From an uncultured Halieaceae bacterium (GTDB taxonomy: Bacteria > Pseudomonadota > Gammaproteobacteria > Pseudomonadales > Halieaceae), in NCBI GenBank assembly GCA_913045375.1, contig CAJWQE010000009.1:1-53222 (forward strand): a DNA stretch of 53,222 nucleotides. The letters run 5' to 3'. The position numbers were made by a program, and so were the translations under genes. The notes under the pieces are model-generated. The model was given only the letters and a program-made list of their open reading frames with translations. It searched no databases and was not told where the DNA came from. How positions within the stretch are numbered: position 1 is the first letter of the stretch; every line of letters begins with the position of its first letter. Positions 17,379 to 25,920 of the stretch are shown in pieces.

Positions 17379-18854
17379 ATGGGGGAGATTCCTTTGAAGG
17401 AACAACTATCGGATCAAGGTCTTTTAAAGACACAGGCTTTCATCAATGGTCATTGGATTGATGCTAATGATGGAGCAACTATTGATGTAACGAATCCAGC
17501 GACTGGTGAGGTCCTGGCCAGTGTCGCTAAAGTTGGAGCCGCTGAAACTGCGCAGGCTATTGAGGCTGCAGAGAAGGCAATGGAGAGCTGGCGGAATTTG
17601 CCGGCCAAGGCTCGCGCTAACATTCTCCGAGACTGGTTCAATATCATCATGGCCCATCAGGAAGATCTTGCGAGGATCATGACCCTTGAACAGGGCAAGG
17701 TCATTGCTGAGAGCCGCGGTGAGGTGGCGTACGGCGCATCCTATATCGAGTGGTTTGCAGAGCAGGCGAAGCGCATCGATGGTGACGTGATACCTGGCCC
17801 CAGCCCAGATAAGCGGATTGTGTGCATCAAGCAGCCCGTGGGTGTCTGTGCTGCCATCACCCCTTGGAACTTCCCCAATGCCATGATTACGCGCAAGGCA
17901 GCGCCTGCGTTGGCAGCGGGATGCTCGATTGTGATTAAGCCTGCAAGTGAAACGCCCTTATCGGCTCTAGCCTTAGCTGAGCTCGCCAAGCGAGCAGGTA
18001 TTCCCGACGGTGTATTGAACGTCGTTGTAGGTAGCTCTGGCGATATCGGAAGTGAACTGACTTCAAATCCCATCGTGCGGAAACTCTCGTTCACTGGGTC
18101 AACAGAAGTCGGGAAATTACTTGAAGCTCAGTGCGTCCCGACCTTGAAGAAAACGTCGATGGAGCTAGGCGGGAACGCGCCGTTCATTGTCTTTGAGGAT
18201 GCGGATCTCGACTCGGCGGTCCAGGGCGCGCTTATTTCTAAATACCGTAATAGTGGTCAGACCTGTGTCTGTTCCAATCGGATTTTGGTGCAGGCGTCTG
18301 TTGCAGACGCATTTGTTGAAAAACTGGTTTCTGCGACGTCGGCACTGAGTCTCGGTAACGGTCTTGCCGACGGTGTCGACTTGGGCCCATTGGTCAATAA
18401 TCGCGCCGTTCATGACGTTGATGCCTTAGTGAAAGCCACTGTGGAGGCCGGTGCGACGGTTGCCCTCGGCGGGGCACCAAGTGAACTGGGTGGGAATTTC
18501 TATCAGCCGACCATTCTCACTCATGTCACGCCCGACATGGCTGTGTTCCGGAACGAGATATTTGGTCCCGTAGCGCCCGTAACTGTATTCCAGACGGAGG
18601 AAGAGGCGATTGCTCTGGCGAACGACACGGAGTTCGGGCTGGCGAGTTATTTTTATACTCGTGACATTGGTCGCGTATGGCGAGTTAGCGAAGCGTTGGA
18701 CTACGGTATTGTGGGCGTCAACGAGGGGATCATTTCAAACGAAATGGCACCTTTTGGTGGCGTGAAAGAATCTGGTTCTGGTCGCGAGGGCTCCAAGTAC
18801 GGAATTGAGGACTACCTCGAGATCAAATACGTGCTGATGGGTGGGCTGGCATAA
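17379..18854 (+). CDS. gabD: NAD(P)-dependent succinate-semialdehyde dehydrogenase
   Basis: An aldehyde dehydrogenase of 491 residues oxidising succinate semialdehyde to succinate. It has TPWNFPNAMITRK, the FTGSTEVGK nucleotide loop, the general-base glutamate in MELGGNAPFIVFEDADLD and nucleophile Cys296 in GQTCVCSNR, a Cys-x-Cys arrangement typical of GabD enzymes. The sequence ends FGGVKESGSGREGSKYGIEDYLE, also characteristic. ATG 17379 is used here. TTG 17394, five codons later, has the better ribosome binding site (GGGGGAG at 17381-17387), so the first residues are uncertain. Related semialdehydes cannot be excluded as substrate. Confidence 0.9.
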   Translation: MGEIPLKEQLSDQGLLKTQAFINGHWIDANDGATIDVTNPATGEVLASVAKVGAAETAQAIEAAEKAMESWRNLPAKARANILRDWFNIIMAHQEDLARIMTLEQGKVIAESRGEVAYGASYIEWFAEQAKRIDGDVIPGPSPDKRIVCIKQPVGVCAAITPWNFPNAMITRKAAPALAAGCSIVIKPASETPLSALALAELAKRAGIPDGVLNVVVGSSGDIGSELTSNPIVRKLSFTGSTEVGKLLEAQCVPTLKKTSMELGGNAPFIVFEDADLDSAVQGALISKYRNSGQTCVCSNRILVQASVADAFVEKLVSATSALSLGNGLADGVDLGPLVNNRAVHDVDALVKATVEAGATVALGGAPSELGGNFYQPTILTHVTPDMAVFRNEIFGPVAPVTVFQTEEEAIALANDTEFGLASYFYTRDIGRVWRVSEALDYGIVGVNEGIISNEMAPFGGVKESGSGREGSKYGIEDYLEIKYVLMGGLA

Positions 18855-18886
18855 CAGCCCACCGATCAGGTGACCTTTCCGCTGAT

Positions 18887-21829
18887 TTAATCTGCTTCGA
18901 ATCGCACGTTATCGATTCGAAAGTGCGTCCCATTGTGGTCCCGAGCCCAGATGACAATGCCCGTGTTCACGTTAGAGATCACTAGCCCCGTTGACGTAAA
19001 GGCAGACATAGGGACTTTCACGGTTTGCCAGTCATTTCCAGGTTGCACGGTTAAGTCGATGTGCGCTGACGTGCAGGGATAGAAGCAATCTAGCTTCACG
19101 CGGTAATCATTGGGCCCCTCGATATGCTTCAAGTCCAGAACAAAATGACCGCCCGCGTAATCGCCCAGATCAACACCCGTTGATGACTCTGTGAACAGTG
19201 CAGCATAGGCAGCTGCGGGTTCATGTCTTATTTCGAGTACGGGTCCGCGTTCCTCATCACTCAGATAAGACCAACTGATGCTTGGACAGGCGTCGCCATC
19301 GTCGTTGATACACAGGTCGTAGTTAATTGCGGAGTCAAAGGCTCGCGTACCTAAGTCATAGGTTGAAGTGAAGCCACCATTCTCAAAGACCCAGAAGGGA
19401 TCCGCGTTTGGATTGCCACCTCCGGTTCCACCCCCCGAGCCAGAACCCTCAACAATGCCCGACTCAGTATTATTCGGGTCTTCTGTAAGCGTAGGGAGGT
19501 CCTGAATATCCGCGTAACTCAAACCATAGCCACGATCAAATAGGGCAGCGGAAACGGGCGCTTCTGCATTTGCGGGGTTGATGGCGCCACCCGGCCAGCT
19601 GAAGCTGAGACGACCGGTCATATCATGCGCTGCATTTCCCTGAGCATCAGTAAACAGCACATCAGAGATACCGGCGGCTTCAGTGCCTGGTAGCCAGCTC
19701 GCTACCAAAGCATCAGACAGGTTTAGTTCTGGATTAATAAACATGGGTCGACCACTCATCAATAGAGTGACAACGGGGATGCCCGAGTCTCTGAGGCCCT
19801 GTACTTGGTTCAAGACACCACTTGCACTCCAGTCAAGGTTTTGGAGATCGCCGTTTCCTTCGGCATAAGGCTGTTCTGAGATAACAACGATGACCGCATC
19901 GGGTGTGGTCGTGAAACTGCCAGTGGCCGAATAGTCCAAAGTGCCGCCCGCCGCTTCAACGGTATCTGTGAAAGCATCCCGAATGGTTGTCGCTCCTGGA
20001 AAGTCGGCATTTGTCGTCCCTGTTCCCTGCCAAGTCACAGACCAGCCACCCGCTTGCAGTGGCACGCTGTCTGCCGCACTACCGACGAGTAAAATGCGTT
20101 GGTTTGGACGAAGCGGTAACACCTGACCGTTATTTTTTAAGAGCACCTGTGAGCGCCGCACCGCCTCCCTCGCAATTTCCCGGTGGGCAGCGCTACCGAC
20201 AACCTCGACGGGCTGTCTGGCTGGATCAAAGTTGCGATCGATAAGCCCCAGTTTTTGTTTGAGCTCGATGATGCGTGTCACGGCTTCGTCGATGCGGGCC
20301 TCTGAAACCTGATTTGTCTCAACCTGATTGATGAGATTGTTTCTGAAGGCACGCCATTGCGTTGGCACCATCACCATATCGATACCGGCATTGATCGCTT
20401 GAGCGCAGCTGGTATCCGAGCATCCCTGGACCTGCCCGACGCCGTTCCAGTCGGAGATGACCATGCCGTCGAAGCCCAATTGCTCCCGCAGAACATCGGT
20501 GAGCAAGGATTTAGATCCGTGGACTTTCACACCATTGACGCTGTTGAAGGTGGCCATGACCGTATCCACAGCGGCATCAAATGCGCCTGTGTAGCCCGAT
20601 CCGTGCTGAGCTAGGAGATCCGCAGTGCTCAGCTCTGTGTTGCCCTGATCTCTGCCAGCAGTGGTGCCACCATCACCTATAAAATGCTTTGCTGTGGCCG
20701 CGAGGCCTTCGCCTTCGATTCCTTCAACCATGGCTCGGCCGTAGGCTTCGACAAGATCCGGATCATCTGAGTAGCTCTCGTAGGTCCGACCCCATCGGTA
20801 GTCTTTTGCTTGCGCAAGCGTTGGCGCAAATGTCCAGTCAATGCCTGTTGCGGCCACTTCTCGTGCTGTTGCTACTGCAATTTCCTGGATCAATTGTGGA
20901 TCGTTAATAGCCCCCAAGCCGATGTTGTGCGGAAAAATCGTGGCGCCGCGTACGTTGTTGTGGCCATGAACCGCATCAGTTCCCCAGATGATGGGAACAC
21001 CTAGGCTACTGGGTGAAGTTTCAAGCGAGGCTGCTCGCAGTGATCTGGCGTAGGCGAGCCACTCCTCGGGTGTGGCCGCGCGATTACCATTCGGGTGGCT
21101 ACCACCGCCATTGAGCACGCTGCCAATACCGTACTCCGTGATTTCTTCTGGCGTGATATAGGCGATCTCTGGCTGAATCATTTGACCCACTTTCTGAGCA
21201 AGCGTCATGGCTTCGACAATTTCGGTTGCACTTGCACTAAACAAATCGAACTGCGTCGCTACGACGGTGACTGTGCGAGTCACTTGACTCGAGTTTCCCG
21301 CCGCGTCCGTGGCCGTGTAAGTCAAAGTATAAACACCGGGTTCGGATCCAACGGCACCGCTAACAACCACGTCGACAGTGCCGTCAGTATCATCTGTTGC
21401 GGTAGCACCCGGGTCATTGAATGTTTGCTCGGTCGTAATCTCAACTGAGTCCTCGCCAAGCAGCGTGATCACAGGTGGCGTGGTATCGACCGCCAGTACC
21501 GTGACTTCGCGGGTGATCTGACTCGAATTGCCCGCGGCATCGGTTGCCGTGTAGGTAATGGTGTAAACCCCTGGTTCAGAACCGACTTCACCGCTCACGA
21601 CAACATCGACAGAGCCGTCAACGTTGTCTTGCGCGGTCGCTCCTTGCTCCTCGTAGGCCTCACCCTCGTTGATTTGCACTGAAGCTTCACCATTAAGTGT
21701 TATCACTGGTGCTGTGGTATCGGGTGTCACTACGGTCGGCGGTACAGAGGAACCACCGCCACCGCCACCGCAGGCAGTTAGAAGTGACAGACATAGGGTG
21801 AAGCTGAGTAGCGAGCGTGTTGGAATCAT
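18887..21829 (-). CDS. lipoprotein glycoside hydrolase family 3 beta-glucosidase/exo-glucanase
   Basis: A 980-residue secreted lipoprotein that should release glucose from the non-reducing ends of beta-glucan. Residues 1-20 are a lipoprotein signal (lipobox LTAC, Cys20) followed by a glycine run. Two 78-residue Ig-like repeats occupy about 37-192. The GH3 N- and C-domains run from about 200 to 760, with nucleophile Asp460 in VISDWNGVGQ. After a Gly/Ser linker, the last ~170 residues form a beta-sandwich like the ExoP C-terminal module. ATG 21829 is chosen because it begins the signal; upstream codons to 21946 are probably untranslated. It resembles the second GH3 at 38.0 kb, which lacks the Ig-like repeats. 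Confidence 0.93.
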   Translation of the reverse strand: MIPTRSLLSFTLCLSLLTACGGGGGGSSVPPTVVTPDTTAPVITLNGEASVQINEGEAYEEQGATAQDNVDGSVDVVVSGEVGSEPGVYTITYTATDAAGNSSQITREVTVLAVDTTPPVITLLGEDSVEITTEQTFNDPGATATDDTDGTVDVVVSGAVGSEPGVYTLTYTATDAAGNSSQVTRTVTVVATQFDLFSASATEIVEAMTLAQKVGQMIQPEIAYITPEEITEYGIGSVLNGGGSHPNGNRAATPEEWLAYARSLRAASLETSPSSLGVPIIWGTDAVHGHNNVRGATIFPHNIGLGAINDPQLIQEIAVATAREVAATGIDWTFAPTLAQAKDYRWGRTYESYSDDPDLVEAYGRAMVEGIEGEGLAATAKHFIGDGGTTAGRDQGNTELSTADLLAQHGSGYTGAFDAAVDTVMATFNSVNGVKVHGSKSLLTDVLREQLGFDGMVISDWNGVGQVQGCSDTSCAQAINAGIDMVMVPTQWRAFRNNLINQVETNQVSEARIDEAVTRIIELKQKLGLIDRNFDPARQPVEVVGSAAHREIAREAVRRSQVLLKNNGQVLPLRPNQRILLVGSAADSVPLQAGGWSVTWQGTGTTNADFPGATTIRDAFTDTVEAAGGTLDYSATGSFTTTPDAVIVVISEQPYAEGNGDLQNLDWSASGVLNQVQGLRDSGIPVVTLLMSGRPMFINPELNLSDALVASWLPGTEAAGISDVLFTDAQGNAAHDMTGRLSFSWPGGAINPANAEAPVSAALFDRGYGLSYADIQDLPTLTEDPNNTESGIVEGSGSGGGTGGGNPNADPFWVFENGGFTSTYDLGTRAFDSAINYDLCINDDGDACPSISWSYLSDEERGPVLEIRHEPAAAYAALFTESSTGVDLGDYAGGHFVLDLKHIEGPNDYRVKLDCFYPCTSAHIDLTVQPGNDWQTVKVPMSAFTSTGLVISNVNTGIVIWARDHNGTHFRIDNVRFEAD
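21254..21721 (-). repeat. two tandem 78-residue Ig-like (DUF5011/HYR-type) repeats in the GH3 protein
   Basis: Residues 37-114 and 115-192 of the GH3 protein are near copies: each starts DTTxPVITL and contains GSEPGVYTxTYTATDAAGNSSQ. The similarity is also visible in the DNA. Such domains usually act as spacers or adhesive modules that hold a catalytic domain away from the cell surface. Confidence 0.88.
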
Positions 21830-21866
21830 AGTTTTAAGCCCTAAGCGGATCGCGCAACGGTGCCTA

Positions 21867-21876
21867 CAAGCGCTTG
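21867..21876. promoter_or_regulatory. CAAGCGCTTG palindrome upstream of GH3, possible LacI-type operator
   Basis: A perfect 10-base palindrome centred on CG lies 38 bases before the GH3 start, in the divergent GH3/GFA-protein region. The AAGCGCTT core recurs at 25798-25805 before the GH16 gene. LacI-family sugar regulators often bind cores of this form; no LacI gene is in the window. Confidence 0.35.
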
Positions 21877-21983
21877 GCAACTCAATGCTAATGGGATTAA
21901 ACGGACCCAAAAAGCGACGCATGTTCGCTGTAGATTGTTGGACCATCAGTCGTTAGCCTGTGCGGCAGGGTAGAGGGGGCTGT

Positions 21984-22403
21984 ATGCAACGCACAGGTCA
22001 GTGCCTATGTGGGCAAATAAAACTAACCATCAATGACGACAATGCCGAATTGGATGTGTGCCACTGCAAAAACTGTCAGTTGCAGTCGGGCAGCGCCTAC
22101 GCGCCGTTTCTCGCGGTAGCGCTCGATAATTTGAGTGTCGGTGGGGACCCAAAGTGCTTTGCTGATAGCAATACGGTGAGTGGTCGCACGGTACGCCGAT
22201 ACTTCTGCGGTGATTGTGGATCACCAGCCTATGTGGTTGTGGAACGTGCCCTGACGACCGCTTATGTGTTCACTGGGTTGCTAGACCAGACCTCGGACTT
22301 GCGGCCAAAGGTTCACGGATGGACGACAACCAAACACGCGTGGGTCGAGATTACAGAGGGTGGACTGCAACACGACATGGATCCGGGGCTTTCCCCCCGC
22401 TAG
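21984..22403 (+). CDS. GFA family (glutathione-dependent formaldehyde-activating-like) zinc protein
   Basis: A 139-residue GFA-fold protein. Zinc ligands are visible as Cys7 and Cys9 (CLCG), Cys26, Cys28 and Cys31 (CHCKNC), and Cys75 and Cys78 (CGDCGSP). Most bacterial members have no proven activity; the family name derives from the S-hydroxymethylglutathione synthase Gfa. ATG 21984 is chosen because AGAGGGGG (21972-21979) is just upstream; a GTG at 21960 would add eight residues. It diverges from GH3 and precedes the hydroxyacyl-CoA dehydrogenase gene, with an inverted repeat between. Formaldehyde detoxification cannot be inferred from position. Confidence 0.85.
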   Translation: MQRTGQCLCGQIKLTINDDNAELDVCHCKNCQLQSGSAYAPFLAVALDNLSVGGDPKCFADSNTVSGRTVRRYFCGDCGSPAYVVVERALTTAYVFTGLLDQTSDLRPKVHGWTTTKHAWVEITEGGLQHDMDPGLSPR

Positions 22404-22412
22404 CATTAGAAG

Positions 22413-22438
22413 CTGGTGACGGTATGATGCGTCACCAG
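22413..22438. promoter_or_regulatory. inverted repeat before the 3-hydroxyacyl-CoA dehydrogenase gene
   Basis: CTGGTGACG and CGTCACCAG are perfect 9-base arms around an 8-base loop, ten bases after the GFA-protein stop and 90 bases before the next ATG. There is no T-run. It could be an operator or an mRNA stem-loop. It shares the TGGTGAC/GTCACCA arms of the repeat at 15995-16016, with wider spacing. Confidence 0.5.
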
Positions 22439-22528
22439 AAGGGGCGCAATGCGATCGGTTTACGTAACGTGTCGACCCCTCATGAACAGGCAATTAACAA
22501 AACAAGCCAACAATAAGAGGTTATTTCG

Positions 22529-23818
22529 ATGACGGATTCAGACGCTCGCGTCGCTGCTTATCTACAACAAGCAGCTCAGGAAGCATGGAATGTTGAGGGA
22601 ATAGGGGACGATCTTCCTCGTCGCAAAATCGAGCGAGTCGGCATCATTGGTGCCGGGACGATGGGCGGCGGTATTTCAATGAACTTCGCATCGGCCGGTC
22701 TCCCAGTGACTATTGTTGAGACAAAGCAGGAGGCGCTGGATCGCGGGCTAACAACGATCCGCAAGAATTATCAGCGCAGCGCTGATCGCGGACGCTTCCC
22801 GCAGGAAGAGGTCGAGATCTGCATGAACTGCTATACCCCCTCACTGGACCTGTCCGCTTTGGCTGATTGCGATCTCATTATTGAGGCGGTATTCGAAGAT
22901 ATGGACATTAAAAAGTCCGTCTTTAGTCAACTCGATAAAATCGCCAAGCCCGGCGCGATACTTGCAACCAATACGTCAGCGCTCAATATCGACGAAATCG
23001 CCTCGGTCACCACGCGACCAGAGGATGTTATTGGTCTTCACTTCTTTTCACCGGCAAACGTCATGCGACTTCTTGAGATTGTGCGGGCCGAAAAGACTGC
23101 CGACGATGTCGTTGCGACCTCGGTGGACCTCGCTCGTCACATCGGTAAAGTGGCGACCTTGGTCGGGGTATGTCCAGGGTTCGTAGGCAATCGAATCTTA
23201 TTTGCGCGCCAATATCAGGCAAACGCGTTGATCTACGAGGGCATCATGCCTTGGGATATTGATGCCGCTTTCAACGAGTTTGGATTTAAAATGGGACCTT
23301 TCCAGATGTCCGATCTAGCCGGTCTAGACATTGGTTGGAAGAAAGGCGCGAAGACCGCTAACCCTATTCGCGATGCGCTCTGTGAGCTTGATCGGCGTGG
23401 TCAGAAGACCGGCGCTGGCTATTATGACTACGACGAAAATCGAAAAAATGTGCCCTCTGAAATCACTGCAGGAATCATTCGTGAAATCACCGGTGCCGGT
23501 GATGCGACCCTGTCATCGGAAGCCATTATAGATCGCTGCGTGATACCGATGATCAATGAGGCGCTCGCTATTCTGGAAGAGAATAAAGCGCAGAGACCCA
23601 GCGACATTGATGTTGTGTGGATCAATGGGTATGGCTGGCCTTTGGACAAGGGTGGCGTCATGTATTACGCCGATCTGCTGGGTGCCGAGAAAGTGCTCGA
23701 AGTCATGAAAGACCTAGCCGCTAATGATGAGTCCATTCGTGTATCACCGTTACTCGAAAAGCTTGTATCCACAGGTGGTCGGTTTGTCGATATCGACACC
23801 GGTGGACTTAAGGTTTAG
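22529..23818 (+). CDS. 3-hydroxyacyl-CoA dehydrogenase
   Basis: Oxidises 3-hydroxyacyl-CoA to 3-ketoacyl-CoA with NAD+ in beta-oxidation. In 429 residues it has an N-terminal Rossmann domain ([11 protein letters not shown] at about 39-49), catalytic-site segment [17 protein letters not shown], and two C-terminal helical 3HCDH domains (about 220-310 and 335-425). This resembles the dehydrogenase half of a FadB/multifunctional protein without the enoyl-CoA hydratase half. AAGAGGT lies before the ATG. The first 30 residues are an extra helical extension. It is followed after 32 bases by the sensor kinase gene but is not functionally linked to it. Confidence 0.92.
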   Translation: MTDSDARVAAYLQQAAQEAWNVEGIGDDLPRRKIERVGIIGAGTMGGGISMNFASAGLPVTIVETKQEALDRGLTTIRKNYQRSADRGRFPQEEVEICMNCYTPSLDLSALADCDLIIEAVFEDMDIKKSVFSQLDKIAKPGAILATNTSALNIDEIASVTTRPEDVIGLHFFSPANVMRLLEIVRAEKTADDVVATSVDLARHIGKVATLVGVCPGFVGNRILFARQYQANALIYEGIMPWDIDAAFNEFGFKMGPFQMSDLAGLDIGWKKGAKTANPIRDALCELDRRGQKTGAGYYDYDENRKNVPSEITAGIIREITGAGDATLSSEAIIDRCVIPMINEALAILEENKAQRPSDIDVVWINGYGWPLDKGGVMYYADLLGAEKVLEVMKDLAANDESIRVSPLLEKLVSTGGRFVDIDTGGLKV

Positions 23819-23850
23819 GCACAGCGCAGAGCCCTCGAGGTAGCCATACT

Positions 23851-25005
23851 GTGAACCAAGCGCAGGAACAAACCGGATCATTCACTCAGTTCTTCTCACG
23901 AACGGTGGCAGATTCGGATCGTTTATTCTGGCTACTGAATGCGGGAGGCTGGATTGGTCTTTCGGTCGTAACGCTGGTGAGTCTGTCTCTCCCGTATGAT
24001 CAGTTGGAATTCGCTTACATTGCACACAATCTCATCCAGTCCGTTGGGGGCTTTCTCCTTTGCGCGCCTCTGAGGACAGCCATTAAGCGTTCATGGTCAT
24101 GGAGCCCCTGGAACAGGGTGCTCATAGCCAGTGCACTCACAATTGTTGGCGCTGCAGTGTGGACGGCTTTCCGCCTGCAGTTGCTCATGATATTGACCGA
24201 CGAGACAGGCTTGTGGGGTGATTTTGGTGGTTGGTTTTTCGCGTCACTTTTCGTTTTTCTCGCGTGGGTCTTGCTGTACCACCTCGTAAAGTTTGCACAG
24301 CTACTACAAGGAGAGAAGGAAACGCTGCTGGTACTTGAGGCTGGTCGACGAAAAGAGGCGTTTAAGTTGGTCTCGGCTGAGTCGGCCGCGCGGGAAGCGC
24401 AGTTGAAATTGCTCCGTTATCAGTTGAATCCACACTTTCTATTCAACACCCTTAACTCCATCGCATCGCTGGTGAGCACTAAGCGCAGTCAGGATGCACA
24501 GAGCATGATTGCGGAGTTGTCGACTTTTCTTAGATTCTCTCTCGAGTCTGATAGAAACATAACAATTCCGTTGCGGGATGAAATCGAAGCACTCGATCTC
24601 TACTTAAGGATCGAGCAGGTGCGTTTCTCTGACCGCTTGATCGTTGAGCAAGAGATCGATCCTCGTGCGCTTCCAATGCAGGTCCCCAGTCTGCTTCTTC
24701 AGCCGCTAGTGGAGAATGCAATCAAGCACGCAATCGGCCGGGCCGAAGAGGGGGGGCACATTCTCATTACAGCAAAGCTAACGGATCAGCAATTGGTGTT
24801 AAGTGTTGAAGACAGCGGCTCAGGGGAAGATGAAAAACAACCGGAACTTTCAGATTTGTTCGAGACACCGGGGTTCGGACTGCGTAGCACGGCGGAGCGT
24901 TTGGAAAACTTGTACGGAGATGGCTTCAGCTTCAACGCATCGACTTCTCGACTAGGTGGATTGAAACTTGCGTTACACTTGCCTACCAGAGGTAAACGAA
25001 AATGA
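23851..25005 (+). CDS. LytS/AlgZ-type sensor histidine kinase
   Basis: A 384-residue membrane sensor of the His_kinase (LytS-like) family. It has four membrane segments (about 26-46, 56-74, 88-115 and 126-148) with almost no periplasmic domain. A helical linker leads to phospho-acceptor His195 in QLNPHFLFNTLNS, then an ATPase domain with the N-box PLVENAIKHAIG and GFGLRSTAERL. The start is GTG at 23851. Its stop overlaps the response-regulator start by four bases (ATGA). With no sizeable sensor domain, the signal is probably within or near the membrane. Its position before a glucanase gene suggests, but does not show, control of sugar use. Confidence 0.92.
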   Translation: MNQAQEQTGSFTQFFSRTVADSDRLFWLLNAGGWIGLSVVTLVSLSLPYDQLEFAYIAHNLIQSVGGFLLCAPLRTAIKRSWSWSPWNRVLIASALTIVGAAVWTAFRLQLLMILTDETGLWGDFGGWFFASLFVFLAWVLLYHLVKFAQLLQGEKETLLVLEAGRRKEAFKLVSAESAAREAQLKLLRYQLNPHFLFNTLNSIASLVSTKRSQDAQSMIAELSTFLRFSLESDRNITIPLRDEIEALDLYLRIEQVRFSDRLIVEQEIDPRALPMQVPSLLLQPLVENAIKHAIGRAEEGGHILITAKLTDQQLVLSVEDSGSGEDEKQPELSDLFETPGFGLRSTAERLENLYGDGFSFNASTSRLGGLKLALHLPTRGKRK

Positions 25006-25787
25006 CAGAACCGCTGCGAGTGTTAATCGTTGATGACGAGCCGTTGGCACTCGATTACATGGAGGCCCTATTGGCGTCCGTTCCGGATGTGCAGTTGGTG
25101 GGGCGCTGCCGCAGTGGGCGAGAGGCGTTGGCCGAGCTTCAAAAGCAGGCGGTCGATCTCATGTTTTTGGACATCCAGATGCCTGGCCTCAATGGCCTAG
25201 ATGTGGTGAAGCGCTGTCAAAGTGACGTCATGCCCGTCGTGGTTTTTGCCACCGCTTACGATGAATATGCAGTTCGGGCTTTCGAAGCCAACGCGGTTGA
25301 CTATTTGTTGAAACCATTCGAGGCGGAGCGCGTTCGTGAAGCCGTACTGCGCGCGCGAGACCGTTTACTCTCTGTGGCGCTGCAGAGCGGAAAGGAAGCG
25401 GCGGTAGCAGCCATTGCAGGCCTTGAAGGTGGTAGTGAGTTGCTTGCAGGTGATATTCAAGAGCGACCGACGCGATTACCTATCAAAGACGGACCGCATA
25501 CCCATTTAGTTGAACTCGAGACAATTGATTGGATCGATGCCGCTGGGGACTACATGTGTGTCCACGCTGGTAATGAAACCTACATCCTTCGGTCCACCAT
25601 GAAGGAGCTCGAGAAGAAGCTCACATCAGAGTTTGTAAGAATTCACCGATCTACCATTGTTAATCTCAACAAGGTTCGTTCGGTAGATGCTATTCCCAAG
25701 GGCGAGTGCCTTCTCCACCTTGACGATGACGTCAGTCTGAAAGTCAGTCGAAACTACCGATCTGCTGTCCAAGACCTCATGGGATAG
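25002..25787 (+). CDS. LytTR-family response regulator
   Basis: A 261-residue regulator partnered with the overlapping kinase gene. The receiver domain (1-120) has the acidic pair Asp11-Asp12, phospho-acceptor Asp57 in MFLDIQMPG, and the conserved Lys in DYLLKPFEAERV. The C-terminal LytTR DNA-binding domain spans about 155-258, with IDWIDAAGDYMCVH, YILRSTMKELEKKL and FVRIHRSTIVNL. LytTR proteins usually bind paired direct repeats upstream of a few targets. The GH16 gene begins 133 bases downstream on the same strand and is the obvious candidate. Confidence 0.93.
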   Translation: MTEPLRVLIVDDEPLALDYMEALLASVPDVQLVGRCRSGREALAELQKQAVDLMFLDIQMPGLNGLDVVKRCQSDVMPVVVFATAYDEYAVRAFEANAVDYLLKPFEAERVREAVLRARDRLLSVALQSGKEAAVAAIAGLEGGSELLAGDIQERPTRLPIKDGPHTHLVELETIDWIDAAGDYMCVHAGNETYILRSTMKELEKKLTSEFVRIHRSTIVNLNKVRSVDAIPKGECLLHLDDDVSLKVSRNYRSAVQDLMG

Positions 25788-25797
25788 GGCGTATTTA

Positions 25798-25805
25798 AGC
25801 GCTTT
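25798..25805. promoter_or_regulatory. AAGCGCTT palindrome upstream of GH16
   Basis: The eight-base palindrome AAGCGCTT lies 115 bases before the GH16 start, immediately after the response-regulator stop. It matches the core of the palindrome before the GH3 gene at 21867. An inverted AGTGCT/AGCACT pair lies further down the same gap. All are candidates only. Confidence 0.3.
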
Positions 25806-25920
25806 CCCACTTGTCTTGCTGTAAGTCCCTATCGTCGCGTTTGTATTAAGTGCTGTTCTTCTATGTGGGATAAAGCACTCTGCTAAATCTAACTAAATAT
25901 TCAATTAATTGGGGTTACTC

